Source: SHVO01 sp050246995 (GTDB taxonomy: Bacteria > Pseudomonadota > Alphaproteobacteria > Rhodospirillales > Rhodospirillaceae). From it: DNA of 64,000 nucleotides. The stretch is taken from the NCBI GenBank assembly GCA_050246995.1, contig JBFWVA010000003.1:124001-188000 (forward strand). Direction: 5' to 3'. Positions within the stretch are counted from its first letter, which is position 1. Each line of letters starts with the position of its first letter. Below the pieces are notes generated by a model. The model searched no databases. It saw nothing but the letters and a program-made list of their open reading frames with translations, and was not told the origin of the DNA. A program made the translations under genes and the position numbers. Positions 1-8,297 of this stretch are shown here, in pieces.

Positions 1-966
1 TCGATCATCGCCTTCGCCAAGCTCCAGGGGCTTATGACCGGAAATCCGCTGGTCTTCAAAGGCCAGCATCTGCTCAACGCCATTCTCGGCATCGGCATCG
101 GCGTGTGTGTTGTGATGTTCTGCATGACCGAGAACCACAACTACTTTTACGCCCTGATGGCGGTCAGCTTCCTGATCGGCTTCCTGCTTATCCTGCCCAT
201 CGGCGGCGCGGACATGCCCGTCGTGGTCTCGATGCTGAACAGCTATTCCGGATGGGCGGCGGCGGGCATCGGTTTCACCCTGCACAACAGCCTACTCATC
301 ATCGTGGGTGCGCTGGTCGGCTCGTCGGGCGCGATTCTGTCCTACATCATGTGCAAAGGGATGAACCGCTCGATCTACAGCGTCATCCTCGGCGGCTTCG
401 GCGGCGATACCGCCGCGGCGGCCGGCGGCAAGAAGGAAGCGCGGCCGCATAAGGCCGGTTCCGCCGACGACGCGGCCTTCATCATGAAAAACGCCAGCAA
501 GGTCATCATCGTCCCGGGCTACGGCATGGCCGTCGCCCAGGCCCAGCACGCCCTGCGCGAGATGGCCGATCAGCTGAAGAAGGAAGGCGTCACCGTCAAA
601 TACGCCATCCACCCTGTCGCGGGCCGCATGCCCGGTCACATGAACGTGCTCCTCGCCGAAGCCAACGTGCCCTATGACGAAGTCTTCGAGCTCGAGGAGA
701 TCAACCACGAGTTCTCCACCGCCGATGCGGTCTACGTCATCGGCGCCAACGACGTGACAAATCCCGTCGCCAAGACAGACCCTGCCAGCCCAATCTTCGG
801 CATGCCGATCCTGGATGTGGAAAAGGCGAAGACGGTCCTGTTCGTGAAGCGCTCCATGGGTGCCGGTTACGCAGGTGTCGACAACGAGCTGTTCTACCGC
901 GACAACACCATGATGTTGCTCGGTGACGCCAAGAAGATGACCGAAGAGATCGTCGGATCGCTTTAG
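1..966 (+). CDS. pntB: NAD(P) transhydrogenase subunit beta, C-terminal part (5' end outside window)
   Basis: Inner-membrane proton-translocating transhydrogenase moves hydride between NADH and NADP+ using the proton gradient; the beta subunit carries membrane domain II and the NADP(H)-binding domain III. The reading frame is open from base 1 and runs in before the first internal ATG (34), so the gene is cut by the window edge. The visible 321 residues show about four hydrophobic helices (to about residue 120), a Gly/Ala/Lys linker, then domain III with the NADP fingerprint GYGMAVAQAQ near residue 173 and the conserved C-terminal region with the ANDVTNP and KRSMGAGYAG motifs. pntA would be expected just upstream. 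A strong terminator follows. Confidence 0.96.
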   Translation, partial: SIIAFAKLQGLMTGNPLVFKGQHLLNAILGIGIGVCVVMFCMTENHNYFYALMAVSFLIGFLLILPIGGADMPVVVSMLNSYSGWAAAGIGFTLHNSLLIIVGALVGSSGAILSYIMCKGMNRSIYSVILGGFGGDTAAAAGGKKEARPHKAGSADDAAFIMKNASKVIIVPGYGMAVAQAQHALREMADQLKKEGVTVKYAIHPVAGRMPGHMNVLLAEANVPYDEVFELEEINHEFSTADAVYVIGANDVTNPVAKTDPASPIFGMPILDVEKAKTVLFVKRSMGAGYAGVDNELFYRDNTMMLLGDAKKMTEEIVGSL

Positions 967-984
967 TTCTCTGATTTTTCGGAA

Positions 985-1021
985 AGGCGCCGCGCGGGTG
1001 ACGTCTCGCGGCGCTTTTTTT
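985..1021 (+). terminator. Rho-independent terminator after pntB
   Basis: An 8-bp GC stem, GCGCCGCG (987-994) with CGCGGCGC (1007-1014), is followed by seven T residues (1015-1021). It lies 20 bases after the pntB stop and should separate pntB from the OPT transporter gene. Confidence 0.85.
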
Positions 1022-1071
1022 GCGTCCGCGATATGTGCCACACTCCGGGCGGGATCAGGTAGGGGATAGCC

Positions 1072-3003
1072 TTGAAAGAAACGAGCGAACTTACAGTACG
1101 CGGTATTTTGATCGGCGCGGCCATCACGTTCATTTTCACCGCCGCGAATGTCTACCTCGGTCTGAAAGTCGGACTCACCTTCGCCACCTCCATCCCCGCC
1201 GCGGTGATCTCCATGGCGATCCTGCGCAAGGTGCGGGACGCCGGCATCCTCGAAAATAACATCGTGCAGACCGTCGCCTCGTCGGCGGGTACGCTGTCCT
1301 CCATCATCTTCGTCCTGCCCGGCCTCATTATGATCGGCTGGTGGACCGACTTTCCCTATTGGACCACCTTCGGGATCTGCGCGGCAGGCGGCATCCTTGG
1401 CGTGATGTTCTCCATCCCCTTACGGCGCGCGCTGGTCGTGCAGTCGTCGCTGCCGTTCCCTGAAGGCGTCGCGGCGGCCGAAGTCCTGAAAGTCGGTACC
1501 GAAACGCGCGGCGGTGCGCAGGAAGCCCGCGCGGGATTCACCGTCATCGTCATCAGCACGCTGGTATCGGCGGCTCATACCGCCATGATCGGCGCAAAGC
1601 TCCTGTCGGGCGAACTCGCGGCCTACTTCCGTGTCGGCTCATCGGCGACCGGAATCGCGGGCGGACTTTCGTTTGCGTTGCTGGGGGCCGGACATCTTGT
1701 AGGCCTGTCGGTGGGGACCGCGATGTTCTGCGGATTCCTGATCGCCTGGGGCGTGGCCACGCCGGTCCTCACGGCGCTGCATCCGGCTGATGGCGCCGCC
1801 GTCGATGTCGCGCGCACGGTTTGGGCTACGCAGGTCCGCTTCATTGGCGCGGGCGCCATCGGCGTCGCTGCGCTGTGTAAACTGTTGGAACTTGTCGGCC
1901 CGATCTGGCGCGGCATGGCGGCCGCGCGCGCCTCACGCGCTCAAGTCGGTGCCACCGTGCGCGAGGATCAGGATATCCCGGCGAACATCATCGGGCTCGT
2001 GACCCTGGTGTCGCTAGGGCCTATCGCTCTCCTGCTCTGGCAATTCCTCGCCGGCGGCCCTCTTGCCGCGAGCGCGCTGGGGTTTGTGCTGGTCAGCCTG
2101 ATCTACATCGTGATCGTCGGCGCCTTTGTCGCTTCGGTGTGCGGCTATATGGCCGGCCTGATCGGCTCGTCAAACAGCCCGCTGTCCGGCGTCGGCATCC
2201 TCGCCATCCTTGGCGCGGCCTTGCTCCTGACGCCTTTCGCGGCGTCGGCGCCAGATGAAATGCGCCAGGCCTTGATCGCCTTCGCCCTGTTCGTGACCTC
2301 GATCATTTTCGCCGGCGCGACCATCTCCAACGACAATCTCCAGGATCTCAAAACCGGGCAGCTCGTGGGCGCCACCCCGTGGCGTCAGCAGGTCGCGCTC
2401 ATGTTTGGGGTCGCCGCCGGCGCGGCCGTCATCCCACCGATCCTGGACCTCCTCAATAAGGCCTATGGCTTCGCGGGCGCTGTGCGTGCCGAAGGCCTCA
2501 CGACAGATCCACTCCCGGCGCCGCAGGCGACGCTGATCTCCAGCCTTGCGCGCGGCGTACTCGGGGGTGATCTCGATTGGAGTCTGCTCGCGATCGGTGG
2601 GGCTGTCGGGGTCGGCCTACTGGTGATCGATGCCGTGCTGGGCCGCAAGGGCTGGCTGCGCATCCCGCCGCTTGCGGTCGGCATCGGCATCTATCTGCCC
2701 ATGACCATCACCGTGCCGGTTTTCGTCGGCGCGGTCCTCGGATGGCTCTATGACCGGCGCGCGAAGCGCACGGCCAACCCGGCCGCCATGAAGCAGATGG
2801 GCGTGCTCATGGCTTCGGGCATGATCGTCGGGGAAAGTATCTTCGGCGTGTTGCTCGCTGGGCTCATTGTCGGCACCGGCAATGATGCGCCGCTGGCGCT
2901 TGTCGGCGACTCCTTTGCGGGAGCCGCCGAGGTGCTCGGTCCGATCGTGTACGCGGCACTCGCATGGATGCTCTACCGTGTGGCGATGAAGCGCGGAACT
3001 TAG
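1072..3003 (+). CDS. OPT-family oligopeptide/metal-chelate transporter
   Basis: A 643-residue polytopic membrane protein with roughly 14-16 hydrophobic segments along its whole length. The N-terminal half carries the OPT-type signature (an NIVQTVASSAGTLSS stretch near residue 63, and SLPFPEG near residue 127). Family members import oligopeptides or metal-siderophore complexes with protons; the substrate here cannot be read from sequence. The start is a TTG at 1072 with an AGGGGAT ribosome site about 6 bases upstream; no better in-frame ATG exists. It converges on ilvC and the two stop codons overlap (TAG 3001-3003 here, TAA of ilvC on 3000-3002), so no intergenic terminator fits between them. 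Confidence 0.9.
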   Translation: MKETSELTVRGILIGAAITFIFTAANVYLGLKVGLTFATSIPAAVISMAILRKVRDAGILENNIVQTVASSAGTLSSIIFVLPGLIMIGWWTDFPYWTTFGICAAGGILGVMFSIPLRRALVVQSSLPFPEGVAAAEVLKVGTETRGGAQEARAGFTVIVISTLVSAAHTAMIGAKLLSGELAAYFRVGSSATGIAGGLSFALLGAGHLVGLSVGTAMFCGFLIAWGVATPVLTALHPADGAAVDVARTVWATQVRFIGAGAIGVAALCKLLELVGPIWRGMAAARASRAQVGATVREDQDIPANIIGLVTLVSLGPIALLLWQFLAGGPLAASALGFVLVSLIYIVIVGAFVASVCGYMAGLIGSSNSPLSGVGILAILGAALLLTPFAASAPDEMRQALIAFALFVTSIIFAGATISNDNLQDLKTGQLVGATPWRQQVALMFGVAAGAAVIPPILDLLNKAYGFAGAVRAEGLTTDPLPAPQATLISSLARGVLGGDLDWSLLAIGGAVGVGLLVIDAVLGRKGWLRIPPLAVGIGIYLPMTITVPVFVGAVLGWLYDRRAKRTANPAAMKQMGVLMASGMIVGESIFGVLLAGLIVGTGNDAPLALVGDSFAGAAEVLGPIVYAALAWMLYRVAMKRGT

Positions 3004-4019
3004 TTCCGCGCCTTATCGACCAGACGGCTGTTCTTCAGCCAGCGCATCATGCCGCGCAGGCGTGCGCCGACTTCTTCGATCTGGTGATTGGCGCTGTTGC
3101 GGCGCATCGCCTTGAAGCTCGGTTGGCCCGCCCTGCATTCAGTCATCCAGTTGGACACGAATTTGCCCTGCTGGATTTCACTAAGGATGCGCTTCATCTC
3201 TTTCTTGGTTTCGTCCGTCACGATGCGAGGGCCGGCGGTGTAATCGCCGTACTCAGCCGTGTTCGAGATCGAGTAGCGCATATCGGCGAGGCCGCCCTCG
3301 TACATCAGGTCCACGATCAGCTTCATTTCATGCAGACACTCGAAGTAAGCCATCTCCGGTGCGTAACCGGCTTCGGTGAGGGTCTCGTAGCCCGCGGTGA
3401 TGAGGGCGGAAAGGCCGCCGCAAAGAACCGCTTGTTCGCCGAAGAGATCGGTTTCGCACTCTTCGCGGAAGGTGGTCTCAAGGATGCCCGCGCGGCCCGC
3501 GCCGATGGCCGAGGCGTAGGACAACGCGATCTGCTTTGCGGTGCCCGAGGCGTCTTGTGCCACGGCGATGAGGGCCGGCACGCCCGCGCCGCGCGTGTAT
3601 TCAGCGCGGACGGTATGGCCTGGGCCTTTAGGCGCGACCATGAATACGTCGAGATCCTTGCGCGGTTCGATCAGATTGAAGTGTACGTTGAGGCCGTGGG
3701 CAAAGGCGATGGCGGCGCCCTGCGGAAGGTTGTCGCGCACTTCATCCTTATAAATGTCGGCCTGCAACTCGTCCGGTGTCAGGAACATCACAACATCGGC
3801 CCACTTGGCGGCGTCCGACGGCGTCATGATGGCGAAGTTTTCCTGCGCCGCTTTGGCGCGGGTGGACGAACCTTCCTTCAGCGCGACGGCGACGTTCTTT
3901 ACGCCCGATTCACGCAGATTCAGCGCATGGGCGTGGCCTTGGCTGCCATAGCCGATGATGGCAACGCGCTTTTCCTTCACCAGGTTCGTGTTGGCGTCAC
4001 GGTCGTAATAGACTTGCAT
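3000..4019 (-). CDS. ilvC: Ketol-acid reductoisomerase (NADP+)
   Basis: Second common step of valine/isoleucine synthesis: isomerises and reduces acetolactate or acetohydroxybutyrate to the dihydroxy acids, using Mg2+ and NADPH. The 339-residue protein is the usual length of short class I enzymes. It begins MQVYYDRDAN, has the Rossmann motif GYGSQGHA at residues 23-30 and the C-terminal knotted domain with conserved acidic metal ligands (DLFGEQ, ECLHE). The frame is open further upstream to 4115, but the ATG at 4019 has a GAGGA ribosome site and matches the family N-terminus. It is the last gene of the ilvB-ilvN-ilvC block, 25 bases after ilvN. Confidence 0.97.
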   Translation of the reverse strand: MQVYYDRDANTNLVKEKRVAIIGYGSQGHAHALNLRESGVKNVAVALKEGSSTRAKAAQENFAIMTPSDAAKWADVVMFLTPDELQADIYKDEVRDNLPQGAAIAFAHGLNVHFNLIEPRKDLDVFMVAPKGPGHTVRAEYTRGAGVPALIAVAQDASGTAKQIALSYASAIGAGRAGILETTFREECETDLFGEQAVLCGGLSALITAGYETLTEAGYAPEMAYFECLHEMKLIVDLMYEGGLADMRYSISNTAEYGDYTAGPRIVTDETKKEMKRILSEIQQGKFVSNWMTECRAGQPSFKAMRRNSANHQIEEVGARLRGMMRWLKNSRLVDKARN

Positions 4020-4044
4020 GGTATCCTCGTTCTTTCGTGAGAGT

Positions 4045-4662
4045 TTAAGCGTGCGGACGTAATCCGCCCGTGCCGCGCGCAATGGCGGCGATTCCGGTAC
4101 GTGAAATTTCAGCAAGGCCCAGGGGGCGCATCAGTTCGATGAAGGCGTCGATCTTCTGGCTGTTGCCGACGATCTCGAACACAAAGGATTCAACGCTCGA
4201 GTCCACAACGTTGGAGCGGAAGATATCTCCGATACGAAGGGCCTCGTTACGCTTCTCGCCCGTGCCGACCACCTTGACCAGGGCGAGTTCACGCGAGACC
4301 GATGGGCCTTCCTCGGTCAGGTCGCGCACTTCATGCACGGGGATGAGGCGGCCCAGTTGCGCTTTGATCTGCTCGATAATCCGGCGCGTGCCGGTAGTCA
4401 GGATGTTGATGCGCGACAGATTGCGGGCGGTGTCGACCTCCGCCACCGTCAGGCTTTCGATGTTGTAGCCGCGCGCCGCGACCATACCGATCACCCGCGC
4501 CAGCACGCCGGCTTCGTTATCCACCAGCACCGAGATCACGTGGCGGTGCACATCCGGAGTGACCAGCCGCGGCGGCGGCACGGGGGCTGGGGCTTCCGCG
4601 ACCATTTGTAGAGGGCGGGACGTGGCGGCGGGCTTACGCGCGCGCGTTCTGTTCTTGCGCAT
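4045..4662 (-). CDS. ilvN: Acetolactate synthase small (regulatory) subunit
   Basis: Regulatory subunit of acetohydroxyacid synthase; it activates the large subunit and confers feedback inhibition by valine. The 205 residues hold an N-terminal ACT domain beginning at about residue 38 (HVISVLVDNEAGVLARV, then RGYNIESLTV) and the C-terminal ACT-like half (ELALVKVVGTGEKRNEAL). About 35 basic/Pro-rich residues precede the ACT domain, which is longer than in many homologues (often about 160-180 aa), so a downstream start is possible but no better candidate is visible. It starts 11 bases after the ilvB stop, which fits one transcript. Confidence 0.95.
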   Translation of the reverse strand: MRKNRTRARKPAATSRPLQMVAEAPAPVPPPRLVTPDVHRHVISVLVDNEAGVLARVIGMVAARGYNIESLTVAEVDTARNLSRINILTTGTRRIIEQIKAQLGRLIPVHEVRDLTEEGPSVSRELALVKVVGTGEKRNEALRIGDIFRSNVVDSSVESFVFEIVGNSQKIDAFIELMRPLGLAEISRTGIAAIARGTGGLRPHA

Positions 4663-4673
4663 GATGTTCTGCC

Positions 4674-6446
4674 TCAGACCAGGGCGCGGCCTTCGGCCGA
4701 CACATTCGCGAAACCTTCGTCCGTCGCACTCAGCATCATCTCGTTGTGCGGCTTGCCGGACGGGATCATGGGGAAGCAGTTCTCGTTCGGGTCCACATGG
4801 ACATCGACGATCACCGGGCCATCGGTCGTCATCATTTTCTTGATGGTTTCATCCAGCTTCGCGGGATCGCTCACGCGCAACCCCGTCCATCCGAACGCCT
4901 CGGCCAGTTTCACGAAGTCGGGCAGGGCCTCGCTATAGCTCTGCGAATAGCGCCCGCCATGCATCAGCTCCTGCCACTGGCGCACCATGCCCATGTATTG
5001 GTTGTTCAGGATGAACACTTTCACCGGCGCGCGGTGTTGCACGGCGGTCGAGAGTTCCTGGATGTTCATCAGAATCGAGGCTTCCCCGGCGATATCAATC
5101 ACCAGTTTGTCCGGATGCGCGATCTGCGCACCGATGGCCGCCGGTAAGCCGTAACCCATGGTCCCGAGACCGCCCGAGGTCAGCCAGCGGTTCGGTTCCT
5201 GGAAGCGGTAAAACTGCGCAGCCCACATTTGATGCTGGCCCACTTCAGTTGTGACAATGGCGTTGGATTTCTTGGTCAGTTCGTACAGGCGCTGCACGGC
5301 GTGCTGCGGTTTGATCGTGCTCCCGCGTTGCTCAAAGCTCAGGCAATCACGCGCGCGCCATTCCTCGATCTTCGCCCACCAGGCTTTCAGCGCGCCGGTA
5401 TCGCGGCGGCGCGGACGGCTATTCCATTCCTTGATCATCAGACGCAGGGTTTCAGCACAATCGCCCACCACCGGCACGTCCACCAGCACGTTCTTATTGA
5501 TCTGCGAGGGATCGATATCGACGTGGATCTTTTGGGACCCAGGCGAGAAGGCGTCCAAGCGCCCGGTCACGCGGTCGTCGAAACGCGCGCCGATGTTGAT
5601 CATCACGTCGCAGTCGTGCATCGCGAGGTTGGCTTCATAAAGCCCGTGCATGCCCACCATGCCCAGCCACGCGCGGCCCGCTGCGGGATAGGCGCCGAGC
5701 CCCATGAGGGTCGAGGTGATGGGAAAGCCGGTGAGTTCCACCAGCTCGCGCAGGAGTTCCGAGGCCTCGGGGCCGGCGTTGATTACACCGCCGCCGGTGT
5801 AGAACAGGGGGCGTTCCGCTTCGGCCATGAGGTCCACGGCCATCTTCACGGCGGCCATGTCCGGCACGGTGCGCGGGCGATAGGTCTTGTGCTGTTCGCT
5901 CGGGATATCGCGCGGCGGCGGCGTGTACGAGCCCAGCGCGAGCGCGACGTCCTTCGGGATATCGATCACCACCGGACCGGGGCGGCCCGAACGTGCCACG
6001 TAGAAGGCTTCGTGGATGATGCGCGGTAGGTCGCGCACATCCTTCACCAGGTAATTATGTTTGGTGCAGGCGCGCGTAATGCCGATGGTGTCGGCTTCCT
6101 GGAAAGCGTCGCTTCCGATCAGGGCCGTCGGCACTTGCCCTGTGAAACACACGACGGGGATGGAATCCATCAGCGCGTCGGTGAGGCCGGTGACCGCGTT
6201 TGTCGCGCCGGGGCCCGACGTCACCAGCACGCACCCCACTTTTCCGGTCGAGCGCGCGTAGCCTTCGGCGGCATGCACCGCCGCTTGCTCATGGCGCACC
6301 AGCACATGGCGAATGCGGTTCTGCTTAAACAGCTCGTCGTAGAGCGGCAGCACCGCACCGCCCGGGTAGCCGAACAGGACGTCGACGCCCTGATCCTCGA
6401 GGGCTTTCAACACAAGATGGGCGCCGGAAAACTTGGACTTGCTCAT
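4674..6446 (-). CDS. ilvB: Acetolactate synthase large (catalytic) subunit
   Basis: TPP/FAD-dependent enzyme that condenses pyruvate with pyruvate or 2-oxobutyrate, the entry to valine, leucine and isoleucine. About 590 residues with the three expected domains: N-terminal TPP pyrimidine-binding domain (GYPGGAVLPLYDEL, HEQAAVHAAEGYARSTG), central FAD-binding domain, and C-terminal TPP pyrophosphate domain (GGLGTMGYGLPAAIGAQ, INNQYMGMVRQWQ-like segment). The GDG-N metal motif reads GEAS...NNQ, with Glu where Asp is usual. Start taken as ATG 6446; an in-frame GTG three codons upstream (6455) is an alternative. It leads the ilvB-ilvN-ilvC block, downstream of leuB after a 131-base AT-rich gap containing a dyad. 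Confidence 0.96.
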   Translation of the reverse strand: MSKSKFSGAHLVLKALEDQGVDVLFGYPGGAVLPLYDELFKQNRIRHVLVRHEQAAVHAAEGYARSTGKVGCVLVTSGPGATNAVTGLTDALMDSIPVVCFTGQVPTALIGSDAFQEADTIGITRACTKHNYLVKDVRDLPRIIHEAFYVARSGRPGPVVIDIPKDVALALGSYTPPPRDIPSEQHKTYRPRTVPDMAAVKMAVDLMAEAERPLFYTGGGVINAGPEASELLRELVELTGFPITSTLMGLGAYPAAGRAWLGMVGMHGLYEANLAMHDCDVMINIGARFDDRVTGRLDAFSPGSQKIHVDIDPSQINKNVLVDVPVVGDCAETLRLMIKEWNSRPRRRDTGALKAWWAKIEEWRARDCLSFEQRGSTIKPQHAVQRLYELTKKSNAIVTTEVGQHQMWAAQFYRFQEPNRWLTSGGLGTMGYGLPAAIGAQIAHPDKLVIDIAGEASILMNIQELSTAVQHRAPVKVFILNNQYMGMVRQWQELMHGGRYSQSYSEALPDFVKLAEAFGWTGLRVSDPAKLDETIKKMMTTDGPVIVDVHVDPNENCFPMIPSGKPHNEMMLSATDEGFANVSAEGRALV

Positions 6447-6479
6447 GAAAAACACTCGGCCGGGCGGTTAAGGGGGCGG

Positions 6480-6508
6480 AACCTATTGACGCTGCAATGC
6501 AGCGTCAA
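6480..6508 (-). promoter_or_regulatory. Perfect 23-bp inverted repeat overlapping a candidate ilvB promoter
   Basis: Bases 6486-6508 form a perfect palindrome with 11-bp arms (TTGACGCTGCA / TGCAGCGTCAA) around one base. Read on the minus strand, its first six bases TTGACG look like a -35 box; 17 bases later TAGGTT (6480-6485) can serve as a -10 box, about 40 bases before the ilvB start. A dyad placed exactly over the promoter spacer is the expected layout of an operator. The adjoining 6509-6577 is strikingly AT-rich for this genome and has a second looser dyad (TTGTAAT 6537-6543 / ATTACAA 6556-6562). The regulator is unknown. Confidence 0.5.
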
Positions 6509-6577
6509 CAATTAACGGAAAGAAAGATCGATAAATTTGTAATAAAGGTACGCAAATTACAATAATAGGTAATAATA

Positions 6578-7675
6578 TTACATATTCGCGACATAAGGCA
6601 CCCTTTCGCCCAGAGCGGAGACCACGGCCTCAGTGAGATCGCTGGTCGAAGCGCAGCCGCCGATGTCCCGTGTGCGCACACCATTTTCGAGCGACCGCGA
6701 CACCGCGCGCTCAAGCTTTGCGGCGAGATCCGGCCGCGCGAGGGAATGGCGTAGGGCGAGGGCGAGGCTGAGGATCATCCCGCAGGGATTGGCGTAGTTC
6801 TTTCCGGCGATGTCCGGCGCCGAGCCATGGATCGGCTCATAAAGCCCCGCCTTTCCTGGCGTGCCGAGGGAGGCGGACGGCAACATGCCCAAAGATCCCG
6901 TCAGCATCGCGGCTTGATCGGACAGAATGTCGCCGAACAGGTTGTCCGTCAGGATGACATCGAATTGCAACGGTGCGCGCACAAGCTGCATGGCGCAATT
7001 GTCCGCCAAGATGTGCGAGAGCTGCACGTCGCTATATTCGGCGTCGCGCAGCTTCTGGACTTCCTCGCGCCACAATAGGCCCGCTTCCATCACGTTGGCT
7101 TTGTCGGCCGAACAGACGACGCCTTTTCGCGTGCGTGCGAGCTCGAAAGCTACCCGGGCCACACGCCGGATCTCATCACACGTGTAGCTGTGTGTGTTGA
7201 TTCCGCGCCGCTTTCCGCCGGGAAGCTCGGTCACGCCGCGCGGCTCGCCGAAGTAAACGCCGCCCGTCAGTTCGCGTACGATCATCAGGTCCAAGCCCGC
7301 GACCACCTGAGGCTTCAAGGTCGATGCGTCGGCCAGGCTTGGGAAGAGAACTGCGGGTCGTAGGTTCGCGAACACCTGCATCGCGCCGCGCAAATCCAGA
7401 AGGCCCGCTTCAGGGCGCTGGTGGAACGGTTGGTTCGCCCATTTGGGGCCGCCCACGGCGCCAAGAAGCACCGCGTCGGCGGCACAAGCCGCCGCGACGG
7501 TAGCTGGCGCGAGAGGTACACCCGCGACGTCAATTGCCGCGCCGCCGATCAAGCCTGCGGTGACGTTAACCGCGAAGTTTTCATTCGCGCTGAACCAGGT
7601 CAGCACTTTGCGCGCGGCGGCTGCCACTTCGGGGCCGATGCCGTCGCCGGGCAGGAGGAGGACGTTCTTAGTCAT
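6578..7675 (-). CDS. leuB: 3-isopropylmalate dehydrogenase
   Basis: NAD-dependent oxidative decarboxylation of 3-isopropylmalate in leucine synthesis. The 365-residue protein has the isocitrate/isopropylmalate dehydrogenase fold signature: LLPGDGIGPEV at the N-terminus, the substrate loop with RELTGGVYFG, the DKANVM motif and the Mg/NAD region NLFGDILSDQAAMLTGSLG, then EPIHGSAPDIAGK. Its start overlaps the leuD stop by 8 bases, so translation is probably coupled. It is the last leu gene before the AT-rich gap leading to ilvB. Confidence 0.97.
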   Translation of the reverse strand: MTKNVLLLPGDGIGPEVAAAARKVLTWFSANENFAVNVTAGLIGGAAIDVAGVPLAPATVAAACAADAVLLGAVGGPKWANQPFHQRPEAGLLDLRGAMQVFANLRPAVLFPSLADASTLKPQVVAGLDLMIVRELTGGVYFGEPRGVTELPGGKRRGINTHSYTCDEIRRVARVAFELARTRKGVVCSADKANVMEAGLLWREEVQKLRDAEYSDVQLSHILADNCAMQLVRAPLQFDVILTDNLFGDILSDQAAMLTGSLGMLPSASLGTPGKAGLYEPIHGSAPDIAGKNYANPCGMILSLALALRHSLARPDLAAKLERAVSRSLENGVRTRDIGGCASTSDLTEAVVSALGERVPYVANM

Positions 7676-8297
7676 GGCCAGGGGTTCCTGTGTTGCGCCA
7701 AGGTTCGCGCCAGACGCGCGCTAGTTCGAACCGGGCGATATCGTTTTCGTGTTGGAGGGTGACGCCGATCTCATCAAGGCCGGCGAGGAGAAGGGCCTTA
7801 CGCGCGGGCTCGATGTCGAACCGGTAGCCGCGTCCCTTCGCCGTGACGATCGCCTGCAAGGGGAGGTCAACTGTGACTTCGCTGGTCGCCGGCGTGGAGA
7901 CGAGGGCGGTCAACGCTTCGACATCGTCCGGAGGCAACGTGATGCAAAGGATGCCGTTCTTCATGCAATTGGACGCGAAGATGTCCGCGAAGCTCGGCGC
8001 GATGACGCAGCGGATGCCAAAGTCGGCAAGTCCCCACGGCGCATGCTCGCGGCTGGAGCCGCAGCCGAAATTGACGCCCGCGATCAGCGTCGTCGCATGA
8101 CGGTAGGGGTTACGGTTCAGCACGAAGTCGGATTTTTCACGCCCGTCCGCCTGAAACCGCATGTCATTGAAAACGAACTTCCCGAGCCCTGAGCGTTTGA
8201 TGGTTTTCAGGAACTGCTTGGGCATGATGGCGTCGGTATCGATGTTCGCGAGCGGCAAGGGCGCGGCGGGTCCTGTCAGTGTGGTAAACGGAATCAT
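7668..8297 (-). CDS. leuD: 3-isopropylmalate dehydratase small subunit
   Basis: Small swivelling subunit of isopropylmalate isomerase, which pairs with LeuC to interconvert 2- and 3-isopropylmalate. 209 residues, usual bacterial length. Recognisable motifs are NIDTDAIMPKQFLK near the N-terminus, the conserved NFGCGSSREHAPW segment around residue 74-87, and FADIF.SNC.KNG. The ATG at 8297 overlaps the leuC stop as ATGA (8294-8297), and its own stop overlaps leuB, so leuC-leuD-leuB form a tightly coupled operon. Confidence 0.97.
   Translation of the reverse strand: MIPFTTLTGPAAPLPLANIDTDAIMPKQFLKTIKRSGLGKFVFNDMRFQADGREKSDFVLNRNPYRHATTLIAGVNFGCGSSREHAPWGLADFGIRCVIAPSFADIFASNCMKNGILCITLPPDDVEALTALVSTPATSEVTVDLPLQAIVTAKGRGYRFDIEPARKALLLAGLDEIGVTLQHENDIARFELARVWREPWRNTGTPGHD

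Noticed and set aside
2964..4040. Long plus-strand open frame of 358 codons over ilvC
   Set aside because: It is the complementary-frame shadow of ilvC in GC-rich DNA. The minus-strand frame has the intact family motifs.
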